From Bog-756 sp963812885 (GTDB lineage Bacteria; Actinomycetota; Acidimicrobiia; Acidimicrobiales; RAAP-2): 64,000 bases of DNA. Every line of letters begins with the position of its first letter. The stretch's first letter is position 1. Location of the stretch: positions 182,662 through 246,661 of the forward strand of contig CAWEWZ010000012.1 of the NCBI GenBank assembly GCA_963812885.1, written 5' to 3'. The notes beneath the pieces were generated by a model. That model saw only the letters and a program-made list of their open reading frames with translations. It did no database searches and was not told the origin of the DNA. Shown here piece after piece: positions 27,023-36,984 of the stretch. The position numbers and the translations under genes are program-made.

Positions 27023-27584
27023 CCCCCACCGGGCGCATCTGCTCCTCGAGCTCGGCCACGGCCTCGGGCCCGGGGAGCAGGTCCTCGACCGGCGGCAGCT
27101 GATCGAGACGGTCGAGCCCGAGCCGCTCGAGGAAGGCGTCGGTGGTGGCGTAGAGGACGGCCTGGCCCGGACCGGGAGCCCGCCCGACGGCGGCGATGTA
27201 GCCGCGGTGTTCGAGGAGGCGGACCACCCCGTCGACGTTGACCCCGCGGAGGGCGGCGATCTGGGCCCGCGACACCGGCTGCTTGTAGGCCACGATGGCC
27301 AGGGTCTCGAGGGCGGCGGCCGACAGCCGGGAGGACACGCCCACGTTGGCGAACTTCTCGACGTGGGAGGCCAGATCGGGGTGGGTCTGGATGCGGTAGC
27401 CGCCGGCGATCCGGACCACCTCGAATCCCCGGCCCTCGGCCCGGCACGCCTCGGCCAGCTCGTCGCAGAAGCCCTCGATCTGCTCCACCGGCAGCTCGAG
27501 CAGCTCGGCCAGTAGACCCGGCGACACCGGTTCGACGGCCACGATCAGGACGGCATCGATGGCCCTGGCCTCCGGCGACAGCAT
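27015..27584 (-). CDS. scpB: Segregation and condensation protein B
   Basis: Winged-helix partner of ScpA and Smc in chromosome condensation. Visible motifs: FEVVRIAGGYRIQTHPDLAS, LSAAALETLAIVAYKQPVSR and GVNVDGVVRLLEHRGYI. Length 189 residues. ATG 27584 lies five bases after the scpA stop, and the C-terminal tail is acidic. Confidence 0.95.
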   Translation of the reverse strand: MLSPEARAIDAVLIVAVEPVSPGLLAELLELPVEQIEGFCDELAEACRAEGRGFEVVRIAGGYRIQTHPDLASHVEKFANVGVSSRLSAAALETLAIVAYKQPVSRAQIAALRGVNVDGVVRLLEHRGYIAAVGRAPGPGQAVLYATTDAFLERLGLDRLDQLPPVEDLLPGPEAVAELEEQMRPVGDG

Positions 27585-27589
27585 CGTCG

Positions 27590-28372
27590 TCAGCCCTCGT
27601 ACTCGTCGTAGGGGCCGGCACCGACCGACACCGGCCGGCCGGCGTCGGACATCCACTCCACCTCGAGGTCCCCGAAGGTGTGGCCCTGGTCGAGGGCGAC
27701 CCGCCCCCGCTTGCACAGTTCGAGGAGGGCGAGGAAGCGCACGATGATCTCGATGCGGGTGGTCAGGTGACCGGTGAGGGCCCGGAAGGTGGCCCGGCCC
27801 ATCACCGGCAGCCGGAGCTCGAGGTCGGCCACCGCGTCGGCGACCGTGACCGAGTCGACGGTCACGTGGTAGAGGTCGACCGTGGGCACCGGCCGTTCGG
27901 CGGTGGCCCGCAGGAAGGCCGCCGCCACCTGGTCGGGCGTCACTCCCTCGAGCAGGTCGGGGGCCCCGACGGCCAGGTCGTCGTCGATCCCGGCCGTCCG
28001 GGGGACCGACCGGGCGGCCTGCTCCATGAGCACGGCGAACCCGTCGGCGGCCGCCGCGTAGGCCTGGCACTCGAGCAGGCGGGCCATGAGCAGGTCCCGC
28101 TCCTCCCAACCGATCAGCTCCTCGTCGGGATCCACATCGTCGGGCCCGGGGAGCAGCCGGCGCGACTTGAGCTCGATGAGCAGGGCGGCGATGACCAGGA
28201 ATTCCGACAGGGTCTGCAGGTCGACCGCCTCCCAGGTGGCCACCTCGGCCACGAAGGCGTCGACCACCGAGGCCAGGGGGATGTCGAAGATCTCCACCTC
28301 GTGGTTGTTGACCAGCTGGAGGAGGAGGTCGACCGGTCCCTCGAAGGCGGGGGTGGACACGTTGGCGGACAC
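27590..28372 (-). CDS. scpA: Segregation and condensation protein A
   Basis: Kleisin subunit that bridges Smc heads. Motifs: FEGPVDLLLQLVNNHEVEIF and LVIAALLIELKSRRLLPGP at the N-terminus, and a winged helix near the end (IEIIVRFLALLELCKRGRV). The start is a GTG at 28372, placed eight bases after a TATCGT -10 box, so this is the first gene of the scpA-scpB-rluB unit. Length 260 residues. Confidence 0.95.
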   Translation of the reverse strand: MSANVSTPAFEGPVDLLLQLVNNHEVEIFDIPLASVVDAFVAEVATWEAVDLQTLSEFLVIAALLIELKSRRLLPGPDDVDPDEELIGWEERDLLMARLLECQAYAAAADGFAVLMEQAARSVPRTAGIDDDLAVGAPDLLEGVTPDQVAAAFLRATAERPVPTVDLYHVTVDSVTVADAVADLELRLPVMGRATFRALTGHLTTRIEIIVRFLALLELCKRGRVALDQGHTFGDLEVEWMSDAGRPVSVGAGPYDEYEG

Positions 28373-28468
28373 GCCATCCGACGATACCGGCTGGCGGCGA
28401 CCATCTCGTGCACCGTGCTCCGGTGGACGTCCCGGCCGTGGCCCGGACGCGACCTACGATGACCCCCC
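28373..28468. promoter_or_regulatory. Divergent promoters for scpA and trpS
   Basis: A 96-base gap. On the minus strand, TATCGT (28381-28386) lies eight bases from the scpA GTG. On the plus strand, TACGAT (28455-28460) lies eight bases from the trpS ATG. Both would give messages with almost no leader. Confidence 0.5.
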
Positions 28469-29452
28469 ATGTCCCGCGTTCTCTCCGGTCTGCAGCCCAG
28501 CGGCGAACTCCACGTGGGGAACTACCTCGGGGCCATCCGCAATTGGGTGGCCGACCAGTACGTCCACGACGCTCTCTACTGCATCGTCGATCTGCACGCC
28601 CTGACCCTCGACATCGATCCGGACGAGCTGCGGACCCGGACCTTCGAGACGGCCCTCGACCTCCTGGCCGCCGGCCTCGACCCCGAGCAGTGCACCTTGT
28701 TCGTGCAGAGCCACGTGACCGAGCACGTGCAGATGCTGTGGCTGCTCGAGTGCACGGCCACCATGGGCGAGCTGCGGCGGATGACCCAGTTCAAGGAGAA
28801 GAGCGCGGGCAAGGATTCGGTCCGGGTCGGGTTGTTCACCTACCCGGTGCTCCAGAGTGCCGACATCCTCCTCTACGACGCCGAGCGGGTGCCGGTGGGC
28901 GACGATCAGCGCCAACACCTCGAGCTCGCCCGCCAGGTGGCGTTGCGGTTCAACCACCGGTTCGGTCCCACCCTGGTGGTCCCCGAAGCCGCCATCCCGG
29001 CCACCGCCGCCCGGGTCATGGACCTCCAGCACCCCGAGAACAAGATGTCCAAGTCGGTGAACTCCCCGCTCGGTACCGTCCTCATGCTCGACGAGCCGGC
29101 TGACATCGAGCGCAAGGTGAAGCGGGCGGTCACCGACACCGACGGCGAGGTCCGGTACGACCCCGAGGCCAAGCCGGGCGTGTCCAACCTGTTGGAGCTG
29201 CTGGCCGTGTCCACCGGCCGGTCACCGGCCGAGGTGGCCGCCTCCTACCAACGGTACGGCGACCTCAAGCGGGACGTGGCCGAGGCCCTGATCGAGCTGC
29301 TCCGGCCGGTCCGGGAGCGCCGGACGGCCCTGGCCGCCGACCCGGGCGAGGTGACCGCCCTCCTGGCCAAGGGGGCGGACAAGGCCCGGACCACCGCCTC
29401 GGCCACCTACCGGCGGGCGGCGCTGGCCATCGGGCTCCTCACCCCGGGCTGA
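28469..29452 (+). CDS. trpS: Tryptophanyl-tRNA synthetase
   Basis: Class I synthetase charging tRNA-Trp. The HIGH-like motif is in SGLQPSGELHVGNYLGAI and the KMSKS motif in HPENKMSKSVNSPLG. Adenylate-binding VGDDQRQHLEL is present. At 327 residues it is complete. Its 3' end overlaps the convergent YfhO-like gene by 14 bases. Confidence 0.96.
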   Translation: MSRVLSGLQPSGELHVGNYLGAIRNWVADQYVHDALYCIVDLHALTLDIDPDELRTRTFETALDLLAAGLDPEQCTLFVQSHVTEHVQMLWLLECTATMGELRRMTQFKEKSAGKDSVRVGLFTYPVLQSADILLYDAERVPVGDDQRQHLELARQVALRFNHRFGPTLVVPEAAIPATAARVMDLQHPENKMSKSVNSPLGTVLMLDEPADIERKVKRAVTDTDGEVRYDPEAKPGVSNLLELLAVSTGRSPAEVAASYQRYGDLKRDVAEALIELLRPVRERRTALAADPGEVTALLAKGADKARTTASATYRRAALAIGLLTPG

Positions 29453-32370
29453 GCCCGCCGGCCCGCTCCGTCCCGGCGGGGCTCCCTCGGCGCCGGCGCC
29501 GGCGCCGGCCGGCCGCCCACTCGAGGGCGGCCCACAGGATCAGGCCCAACCCGCCCACCGCCGACACGATCAGCCCGACCGCGGTCGACCGGGGGGCGTA
29601 GGTGAACGAGACCAGATAGTCGCCGGCCTGCGGGAGTTCGACCCCCTGGGTGACGCCGACCTTGTGCACGGTCACGTTCCGGGCCGGCCCGGTGGCCGGG
29701 TGGAGGGGCGACGCCGAGACGGGCTGGACGGTGGCCCGCCAACCCGGGTTCCACGACTGGCTGCGGTCGAGCACGACCGACGAGGTGGCGTGCACGGTGA
29801 CCTGCTGGTCCCCGTTCTCGGCTGGACGCTCGGGTGGTGGCCGAGCTCCCGGCCGACGCCGGGCCCCCGCCGGGAGAACTGACCCAGGCCCAGCCCCGGG
29901 CCTCGGTGTTGTGGAAGACGGCGAAGGAGCCGATCACGCCGGTGAAGGCCCAGTGGGGTGGGACCACGCCGAACTGCATCCGGCCGTCGAGCGCCACCGC
30001 TCCGGCCTCGGCGGTGACCGCGGTCGGGGTCCCCACCGTCGAGCGCCCGCCCCCCACCGACTCGACGACCAACCCGGCGGCCCGCACCGGTGAGGCCGGG
30101 TCGTAGTCGAGCGAGGTCTGCCCCTTCGACCGGGTCGGGGTGATGTCGGTGGACGGCAGCCAACGGACCCCGCCGGTGACGGCCACCAGGCCCACCCGCA
30201 GAGCGCCCGGACCCCCGGCGAGCAGCGGGACGGCCAGCCTGTCCACCGTCAACGCCCCGCCGAAGTACCAGGTCCGGCTCCCTCCCCGGGTGAGGTCGTG
30301 GGAAGTGGCCACCGGGGTGGGCGAGGAGTTGTAGACGGCGATGTTGCCCGGGAACCGGACGGCGTCGGCAGAGGGAGCCGTCGGCCCCGGGGCGGGGGAC
30401 GGGAGCGGGGTGACGAAGTAGCCCGGCAGGGACAGCAGGGTGGAGACGTTGAGCTGGTCCCAGGTGTCGCCGGCCAGGGTGGACGGATCGAGGTCCTCCT
30501 GGAAGTGGGCGCCGGTGAGGTCGAAGTAGGCGCCGTCGGTCAGCGCCGTGTAGCCCTGGGCGCTGGGCAGTCCGGCGAAGATGTTGAGGTCGGTCTGGCC
30601 CATGGCGTAGAGCTGGCCGGTCTCGAATTGGTCGGGGTCGTAGATGATGAAGCGGCCGTCGCCGGTGTGGGCCTGGAGCGAGGCCGACATCGGCCCGCGG
30701 GCCTGCGCCTTGGCTTCGGTGGTGGGCGGACGGATGACGAACGCGTTGAACACGACCAGGTCGACGACCAGCACGACGGCGAGCAGCCGGCGGAGCCGGC
30801 GGGACGAGAGCCGGCGTTGGACGAGCACGATCCATGTGGCCGCCGCCGCGATCACCGCCATGGCCGTGACCAGAGCGGAAACCCGCAGCCGGGCGACCGT
30901 GCTGAACACGAACACGGTGTGGAAGAGGTGCTGGAGCCCCGGGCCCCACGCCCACAGGAGGAGGCACACCGCCCCGATGAGGGCAAGGGGCAGGCAGGGG
31001 ACCACGATCTCCGCCCGCGGTCCCGACCGCCACCGTTCCCGCAGGGTGGGCGCGGTCTCCGAGCCGGTCTCGCTCCTGCCCTCGAACAGGAGATGGACCC
31101 ACCAGGCCAGCAGGACGGCCAGGGAGAAGTCGACCAGCAGCAGATTGCGATTGATCAGTCGTTCGCTCTTGATGCCGGGGATGAGGTAGAGGAGGTGGTC
31201 GAAGGGCGTCTGGCTGCCCAACGCCGACAGCAGGCCGACGGCGGCGATGAGGTACCAGATCCGCCACTGGCGGGCCTCGGGTCGGCCGCGGTTCCGTTTG
31301 AGGAGCAGGGAGCAGGCGGCGATGAGGGCCAGGATCCCGACGTAGCTGGTCACCTCCTCGAAGTTGTACTCGCCGGCGTAGGCACCGTTGGTCCCGAGCA
31401 CGAACGGGGAGGCGAGCAGGGTCACCAGTTGCCCAGGGAGCTGGCCGCTGGTGAAGAAGGAGTAGGTGGGAGCGGCCCGCTGCGACTGGGAGAGGAACTC
31501 GAGGCCCGGCAGCCACTGGGCGGCGCCGAGGACGAGGCCTCCGGCCACCCCGGCCACGATGGCCAGGAGGGAGGTGGCCAGGCCACGGGCGTTGGCCTTG
31601 GTGAGATGGCCCCTGGTGATCAGGCGTCCCACCGCGTAGATGGCCACCAGCACGCTGGCGTCGATGATGGCCTCGGCCGATCCGGTCAGCAGGGACAGAC
31701 CGACGGAGACGGCGAGCAGGGCGACCCATGTCCGGACCGCCCGCCGGTGGCCGGCCCGCTCCCCCGCCGACGGCCGACCCGGACCCGGGCTCGGTCCCTC
31801 GGTCAGGGCGTGGATGGCCACCAACGTCCACGGCAGCCACGCCGCCCCCTCGATCAGGTCGATGTGCACGATCTGGGCCGTCATGTAGCCGGCGAAGGCG
31901 AAGGTGGCTGCTCCGAAGGCCGCCCCCGTGGTCGAGATCGACTGCCGGCGCAGGAACAGGTACATCCCGGCCAGGGCGACGTCGTAGGCCAGGGTCAGGT
32001 TGAGGGTCCAGGCGGTGAAGACGGGGAGGACCGCCATCAGCCAGGTCGCCGGGTAGGCCGCCCCGGCGTTGAAGCCCCCGAGCAGCGGTGTCCCGCTGAA
32101 CAGGTACGGGTTCCACAGCGGCAGCTCCCCGTGCTCGATGCTCCGGCCCACCAGTACCCGCATGGGGAAGTTCTGCAGGAAGTTGTCCCCGTCGAGGAAG
32201 ACCCAGCCGAAGGCCTGGGCCACGCCGAAGACGGCCAATGGGACCAGGAGCAGGATGACGATGGCCCGGTGGGTGCGGAGCCAGTCGGCGGCGGTCCGTC
32301 GTCGGTCGGCGCCCGCGGTGGCGGCGGTGGTGGGCGGGGCGGCCATCGCCGCCTCGCGGGTGGCGGTCAC
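29439..32370 (-). CDS. YfhO-like polytopic membrane protein (one frameshift)
   Basis: Reconstructed at 976 residues with about 13 membrane segments in the first 560 and a large outer region, then one closing segment (VGLIVSAVGGLGLILWAAL) and an Arg-rich tail. YfhO hallmarks: a loop LPLWNPYLFSGTPLLGGFNA and GSAEAIIDASVLVAIYAVG. YfhO proteins are GT-C-fold and in Firmicutes help glycosylate lipoteichoic acid; the actinobacterial substrate is unknown. The frame breaks at an extra base near 29820; the restored C-terminus reads VTVHATSSVVLDRSQSWNPG. It is the last gene of the long minus-strand run. Confidence 0.8.
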
Positions 32371-32458
32371 GGCGATGGGTGGGCGGAGGTTCCGGTGGTG
32401 GCGGAACCCGCGGGTCGGGCGGGTGCGGGCCGGCCCCGGCCAAGCCCGCGGGTGCGCC

Positions 32459-33241
32459 TCACCCCAGCAGGCCCGCCCACCAGCTGACGACGTGGCCGAT
32501 CAGCTCCGACCACTGGTTCCGGAAGAGAAGGATGAGGATGAAGGGCAGGAACATCAGGAACGGCTGGAGCTGGTAGTAGTCGGGCAGCCAGCGGGCCGGG
32601 ATGAAGCGTTCGAGCACGGCGGCCCCGTCCAGCGGCGGGCACGGGATGAGGTTGAAGACGCCGAGGATCACATTGGCCAGACCTCCGATGAAGAGGATCT
32701 GCTCGAGCAGCGTCGGCGGGTAGTACGCGCCGGTGCCGACGATCTGGCGGATATCCAGCGGGGTGACGGCCACGAAGATGACTCCGAGCACCGCGGCCAG
32801 GGCGAAATTGGTGAGCGGACCGACCAACGAGACGATCACGGTCTGGTTGCGCGGGCTGCGCAGCCGGTTGGTGCTGACCGGGACGGGCTTGGCCCACCCG
32901 TAGGCCCCGAGGCCGGAGAGGGAGAGGACGGCCGGGACCAGCAGCGTGCCCACCGGGTCGATGTGTTTGACCGGGTTGAGAGTCAGCCGGCCGGCCCGTT
33001 TGGCGGTGTCGTCCCCGAAGATCAGGGCCACCACGCCGTGGGAGATCTCGTGAATGATGATCGACGGGACCAGGACCAGAAAATAGATGATCTCGAACCG
33101 GGTGATCCGGTTGGTGGCGATGAGGACGGCGAACAGGATGACGCCGATGCCCACGATGATGAGGGTGCGCTGACTGGGCGGGTTCCGTCTCCTGGGCCGA
33201 CCGGATCCCCCGGCCCCTGGGCCGTAGCCCCCGTAGCCCAT
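32459..33241 (-). CDS. M50 site-2-protease-family membrane metalloprotease
   Basis: A 260-residue protein with about six membrane segments. Zinc site: IIIHEISHGVVAL (HExxH); second zinc ligand region: FNLIPCPPLDGAAVLE (NxxPxxPLDG). There is no PDZ or CBS domain, so it is the compact type, unlike RseP. The N-terminal 25 residues are Gly/Arg-rich. The gene ends 88 bases before the YfhO-like start and begins 16 bases after the DksA-like gene. The substrate cannot be told from sequence. Confidence 0.88.
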   Translation of the reverse strand: MGYGGYGPGAGGSGRPRRRNPPSQRTLIIVGIGVILFAVLIATNRITRFEIIYFLVLVPSIIIHEISHGVVALIFGDDTAKRAGRLTLNPVKHIDPVGTLLVPAVLSLSGLGAYGWAKPVPVSTNRLRSPRNQTVIVSLVGPLTNFALAAVLGVIFVAVTPLDIRQIVGTGAYYPPTLLEQILFIGGLANVILGVFNLIPCPPLDGAAVLERFIPARWLPDYYQLQPFLMFLPFILILLFRNQWSELIGHVVSWWAGLLG

Positions 33242-33257
33242 CAGCGCCCGGCCCCGC

Positions 33258-33596
33258 TCAGGGACGGCTGGCGTGATTGATACAGAATCGGGTCGCCGGC
33301 ATCGCCTCGAGCCGGGCCGGCTCGATGGCCACTCCGCACACCTCGCAGCGGCCGTAGCTGCCGTCCTCGAGGCGACCGATGGCCAGGGCCACCTCTTCCA
33401 GGGTCTCCCGCAATTGGCCGGCCAGGACGACCGCCTCGCCCCGCTCGGCCGTCACCTGGCTGGAGTCGGCGAAATTGGGGTCGTAGTCGAGGCCGCCACC
33501 CTCGCCGAAGCCGAGCTCGGACAACTCCGACTGGAGTTGGCGGCGCTCGACCTCGAGCAGCTGTCGGTAGTCGATGGTGGGGGCATCCGGTGGCAC
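33258..33596 (-). CDS. DksA/TraR-family zinc-finger protein
   Basis: A 112-residue product from GTG 33596, with AGGA 7 bases upstream that begins in the xerD stop codon. The N-terminal half is a coiled coil (DYRQLLEVERRQLQSELSEL). The zinc finger is C-x2-C...C-x2-H: YGRCEVCGVAIEPARLEAMP then FCINH, with His in place of the usual fourth Cys. Family members bind RNA polymerase's secondary channel and modulate initiation. The conserved acidic tip residues of DksA (DxxDxA) appear as DYDPNFADS, so the function may differ. Confidence 0.85.
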   Translation of the reverse strand: MPPDAPTIDYRQLLEVERRQLQSELSELGFGEGGGLDYDPNFADSSQVTAERGEAVVLAGQLRETLEEVALAIGRLEDGSYGRCEVCGVAIEPARLEAMPATRFCINHASRP

Positions 33597-33606
33597 GGGG
33601 AAGATC

Positions 33607-34539
33607 CTACTTGAGCTGGGGCAGTCCGGCCCGCGGGTGGGCGCGTTCATAGGAGGCCCGCAGGTGGTCCTGGCTGAGCTTGGTGTAGAGCTGGGTGGTG
33701 GCGATGGAGACGTGCCCGAGCAGCTCCTGGACGACCCGGATGTCGGCCCCGTGGGCCAGCATGTGGCTGGCGCACGAATGTCGCAGCACATGGGGGCTGA
33801 CCAGGGCTCCGAGCCCGACCCGGTCGGCGTGGTGGGCCACGATGGCCCATGCCCCCTGCCGGCTGAGGCGCCCGCCCCGTGTGTTGATGAACACCGCCTC
33901 GGCATCCGAGCGCCGGCGCCAGTGCTCGGGAACCATCCGGGGCCGGCCGGCGGGCGAGAGCCAGGCGTGGATGGCCGCCCGGGCCGGCCCGCCCAGCGGG
34001 ACGAGCCGTTCCTTGGATCCCTTCCCGAACACCCGGAGGAGACCGTCGTCCCCCTGGAGGTCGGCCAGGGACAGGCCGACCGCCTCGGAGATCCGGGCCC
34101 CTGTCCCGTAGAGCAGCTCGAGGAGTGCCCGGTCGCGCAGATCGGCCGCACCGGTGCCGTTGACCGAATCGAGCAGTGCCACCACCTGGCTCTCCTCGAG
34201 GGCCTTGGGGAGCCGACGGGGCAGGTGGGGTGAGCGCAGGTCGGCGGTGGGGTCGCCCTCGATGGTGCCCTCCCCCACCAGGAAGCGGAACAGGCCGCGG
34301 AGCGCGGTGATGGAGCGGGCCATCGACGCCGGGTTCCGTCCCTGGCTCCGTAACTCGGCCAGATGGAGCTCGATGACCTCGGTGCCGGCTTCGAGCGGGT
34401 CGACGCCGGCGGCGCGGGCCCACTCCTCCCACACGGCGATGTCGCGGCGGTAGGCGGTGAGGGTGTTCCGCGACCTTCCCTTCTCGACGGCCAGCCAGGA
34501 CAGGTACTCCTCGGCGCCGGTCGACAGGGGCTGGTTCAC
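33607..34539 (-). CDS. xerD: Tyrosine recombinase XerD
   Basis: Resolves chromosome dimers at dif together with XerC. A 310-residue intact protein: N-terminal SAM-like domain (YLSWLAVEKGRSRNTLTAYR), then catalytic residues Arg in GTGARISEAVGL, Lys in FGKGSKERLVPL, His-x-x-Arg in SPHVLRHSCASHML, His/Trp position in LLGHVSIATTQ and Tyr in LYTKLS. The position between the Nudix gene and the scp region matches xerD (Rv1701c) rather than xerC. Confidence 0.93.
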   Translation of the reverse strand: MNQPLSTGAEEYLSWLAVEKGRSRNTLTAYRRDIAVWEEWARAAGVDPLEAGTEVIELHLAELRSQGRNPASMARSITALRGLFRFLVGEGTIEGDPTADLRSPHLPRRLPKALEESQVVALLDSVNGTGAADLRDRALLELLYGTGARISEAVGLSLADLQGDDGLLRVFGKGSKERLVPLGGPARAAIHAWLSPAGRPRMVPEHWRRRSDAEAVFINTRGGRLSRQGAWAIVAHHADRVGLGALVSPHVLRHSCASHMLAHGADIRVVQELLGHVSIATTQLYTKLSQDHLRASYERAHPRAGLPQLK

Positions 34540-35168
34540 CGGCCGGCGCTCATGCCCGGGCCTTCACCGCGGCCACCGAGGCGGCGACGGGCCAGGCCCA
34601 CCCCGAGGATGGTGGCCGCATCGACGATGGTCCCGTCGTCCACCAGGTCGTCGAACCGGCTCAGTGGTACCTCGACGACCCGCATGAACCCCTCCTCGAT
34701 CCCCTGACGGTCGACGGGCACCGCGGTGAGACCGGTGGCCACGAAGATGCTGGCGAATTCGTCGCAGAATCCGGGCGTGATCGCGCACCGGGTGAGCAGC
34801 GTGAGCTCGGTGGCGCGGTAGCCGACCTCCTCGGCCAGCTCGCGGTTGGCCGCCGCCGCCGCCGGCTCGCCCTCGACGTCGAGGGTGCCGGCGGGCAGCT
34901 CGAGGAGCCACCGGCCGACCGCGGCACGGTACTGGTGGACCAGCACCACCGTGTCCCAATCGGTGATGGCCACGACCGCCACCGCACCGGGATGGCGGAT
35001 CACGTCCCGATCGAAGGCCACGCCGTCGGGGTCGGTGAAGAAGGCCCGGGTCACGGTGATGGCCCACCCCCGGTGGATCACCTCTTCACCGGTCTGGTGG
35101 AACTGCGGGAGATCGCGGTCGATCAGGCTCGGTTCGTCCCCGGTGGGTGGCCGGTCAGCCGACGGCAC
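34536..35168 (-). CDS. Nudix hydrolase, ADP-ribose pyrophosphatase type
   Basis: A 210-residue protein. The Nudix box lies in LPAGTLDVEGEPAAAAANRELAEEVGY, with the REL-x-EE-x-G core intact. The upstream sheet VVLVHQYRAAVGRWLLELPA and the C-terminal IEEGFMRVVEV match ADP-ribose pyrophosphatases. It is equivalent in position to Rv1700, between pyrG and xerD. It overlaps pyrG by 14 bases and xerD by four. Confidence 0.88.
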   Translation of the reverse strand: MPSADRPPTGDEPSLIDRDLPQFHQTGEEVIHRGWAITVTRAFFTDPDGVAFDRDVIRHPGAVAVVAITDWDTVVLVHQYRAAVGRWLLELPAGTLDVEGEPAAAAANRELAEEVGYRATELTLLTRCAITPGFCDEFASIFVATGLTAVPVDRQGIEEGFMRVVEVPLSRFDDLVDDGTIVDAATILGVGLARRRLGGRGEGPGMSAGR

Positions 35169-36925
35169 CGATGTCGATCAGACGCGGGTCCCGCCCCTCG
35201 GCGCGGACCAGGGCGGCACCGACCAGCTCGCGGAACAGGGGATGGGGTTGGGTGGGTCGGCTCTTGAACTCCGGGTGGGCCTGAGTGCCCACCCAGAAGG
35301 GATGGCCGGGAAGCTCGATGAACTCGACCAGCCGACCGTCGGGTGAGACGCCCGAACACCGGAGGCCGGCCTCCTCGAGCCGGGAACGGAAGCGGGGATT
35401 GACCTCGTAGCGGTGCCGGTGGCGCTCCCACACCATCTCGGTCCCGTAGGCCCGGGCCACCTGCGAGCCGGGCTCGAGCCGGGCTCCGTACGAGCCGAGC
35501 CGCATGGTCCCGCCCTTGTCCTCCACCTCGTGCTGCTCATCCATCAGATCGACCACCGGGTAGCGGGTGGTGGCGTCGAACTCTCTCGAGTTGGCTCCCT
35601 CCAGCTGGGCCAGGGTGCGGGCCACCTCGATGATCATGACCTGCAGTCCGAGGCACAGACCGAGGAGCGGGAGATCGTGCTCGCGGGCGTAGTGGGCGGC
35701 GGCGATCTTTCCCTCCACGCCCCGCTCCCCGAACCCGCCGGGGATGACCAGCCCGTCGAAGCCCCGCAGGCCGTCATGGAGGAGGAGATCGGGAACGGTG
35801 GCCGCCTGGATCCATTCGATCTGCACCTTGGCCCCGTGGTGGAACCCGGCGTGGCGCAGCGACTCGACCACCGAGAGATAGGCGTCGGGCAGGTCGATGT
35901 ACTTGCCGATGATCCCGATGCGGACCGGTCTGCACCGAGGCGTCGACCTGGCTGACCAGTCGCTCCCAGTCGGTGAGGTCGATGGGGTGGGAGGTCTCGT
36001 CGAACTGGAGCAGGCGGAGGATGTAGCGGTCGAGCCCCTCCTCGTGGAGGACGAGAGGGATCTGGTAGATGTTGTCGGCGTCGACGGCCGAGACCACCGC
36101 CTCGATGGGGACGTCGCAGAGGAGCGAGATCTTGCGCTTGAGGTCGTCGGAGATCATCCGGTCCGACCGGCACACGATGACATCGGGCTGGATCCCCCGA
36201 CTGCGCAACTCGGTGACCGAGTGCTGGGTGGGCTTGGTCTTCTGCTCGCCGGAGGGACCGAGGTAGGGAACCAGGGTCAGGTGGACGTAGCAGACGTTGT
36301 CGCGTCCGACGTCCCGCCGGAACTGGCGGATGGCCTCGATGAAGGGCACGATCTCGATGTCGCCGACGGTGCCGCCGATCTCGACGATGACCACGTCCAC
36401 GTCCTCGGTGCCGAGGGCCCGGACGCACTTCTTGATCTCGTCGGTGACGTGCGGGATGACCTGGACCGTCTTCCCCAGGTAGTCACCCCGACGCTCCTTG
36501 GCGATGACCGACGAGTAGATCCTGCCGGTGGTGGCGTTGGAGCCCTTGTGCAGGTTCTCGTCGATGAACCGCTCGTAGTGGCCGAGGTCGAGATCGGTCT
36601 CGCCGCCGTCCTCGGTGACGAAGACCTCGCCGTGCTCGAAGGGGTTCATCGTGCCCGGGTCGACGTTGATGTACGGGTCGAGCTTGCACATGGTGACCCG
36701 CAGGCCTCGGCACTTGAGCAGCCGCCCGAGTGACGACGCGGTGAGACCCTTCCCCAAGGACGACGACACCCCGCCGGTGAAGAAGATGTACTTGGTGGCC
36801 CTGCGTCCGACCCCGCCGGTCCCGTTCCCTTCGTGGACGGAGCGGCCCTCGGCACCGGTGCGGAGAGGTGGACCGGCCGTCGTCTGTTCCCCGAGGGGTT
36901 CCGGCGGGCCTTCCATGTCGGGCAC
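35155..36925 (-). CDS. pyrG: CTP synthase (one frameshift)
   Basis: Makes CTP from UTP with glutamine nitrogen. The synthase domain shows FTGGVSSSLGKGLTASSLG and CKLDPYINVDPGTMNPFEHG; the glutamine amidotransferase domain shows GGFGERGVEGK and the nucleophile Cys in LGLCLGLQ, with the closing His-Glu in THPEF-like QAHPEFKS. An extra base near 35926, in the linker between domains, breaks the frame; corrected length is 589 residues. The N-terminal 40 residues before KYIFFTGGV are an extension. Confidence 0.96.
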
Positions 36926-36984
36926 CCGATGAGGCTAGCGGAACCGGACGGCCCGTCGTGCGGACCCTCGTGCGCGCAACCGGC

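Noticed and set aside
29672..32487. Long open frames on both strands opposite or offset to the YfhO-like gene (over 700 codons)
   Set aside because: They lack any family, have skewed Arg/Pro/Gly composition, and overlap a gene with clear membrane topology and a conserved loop.
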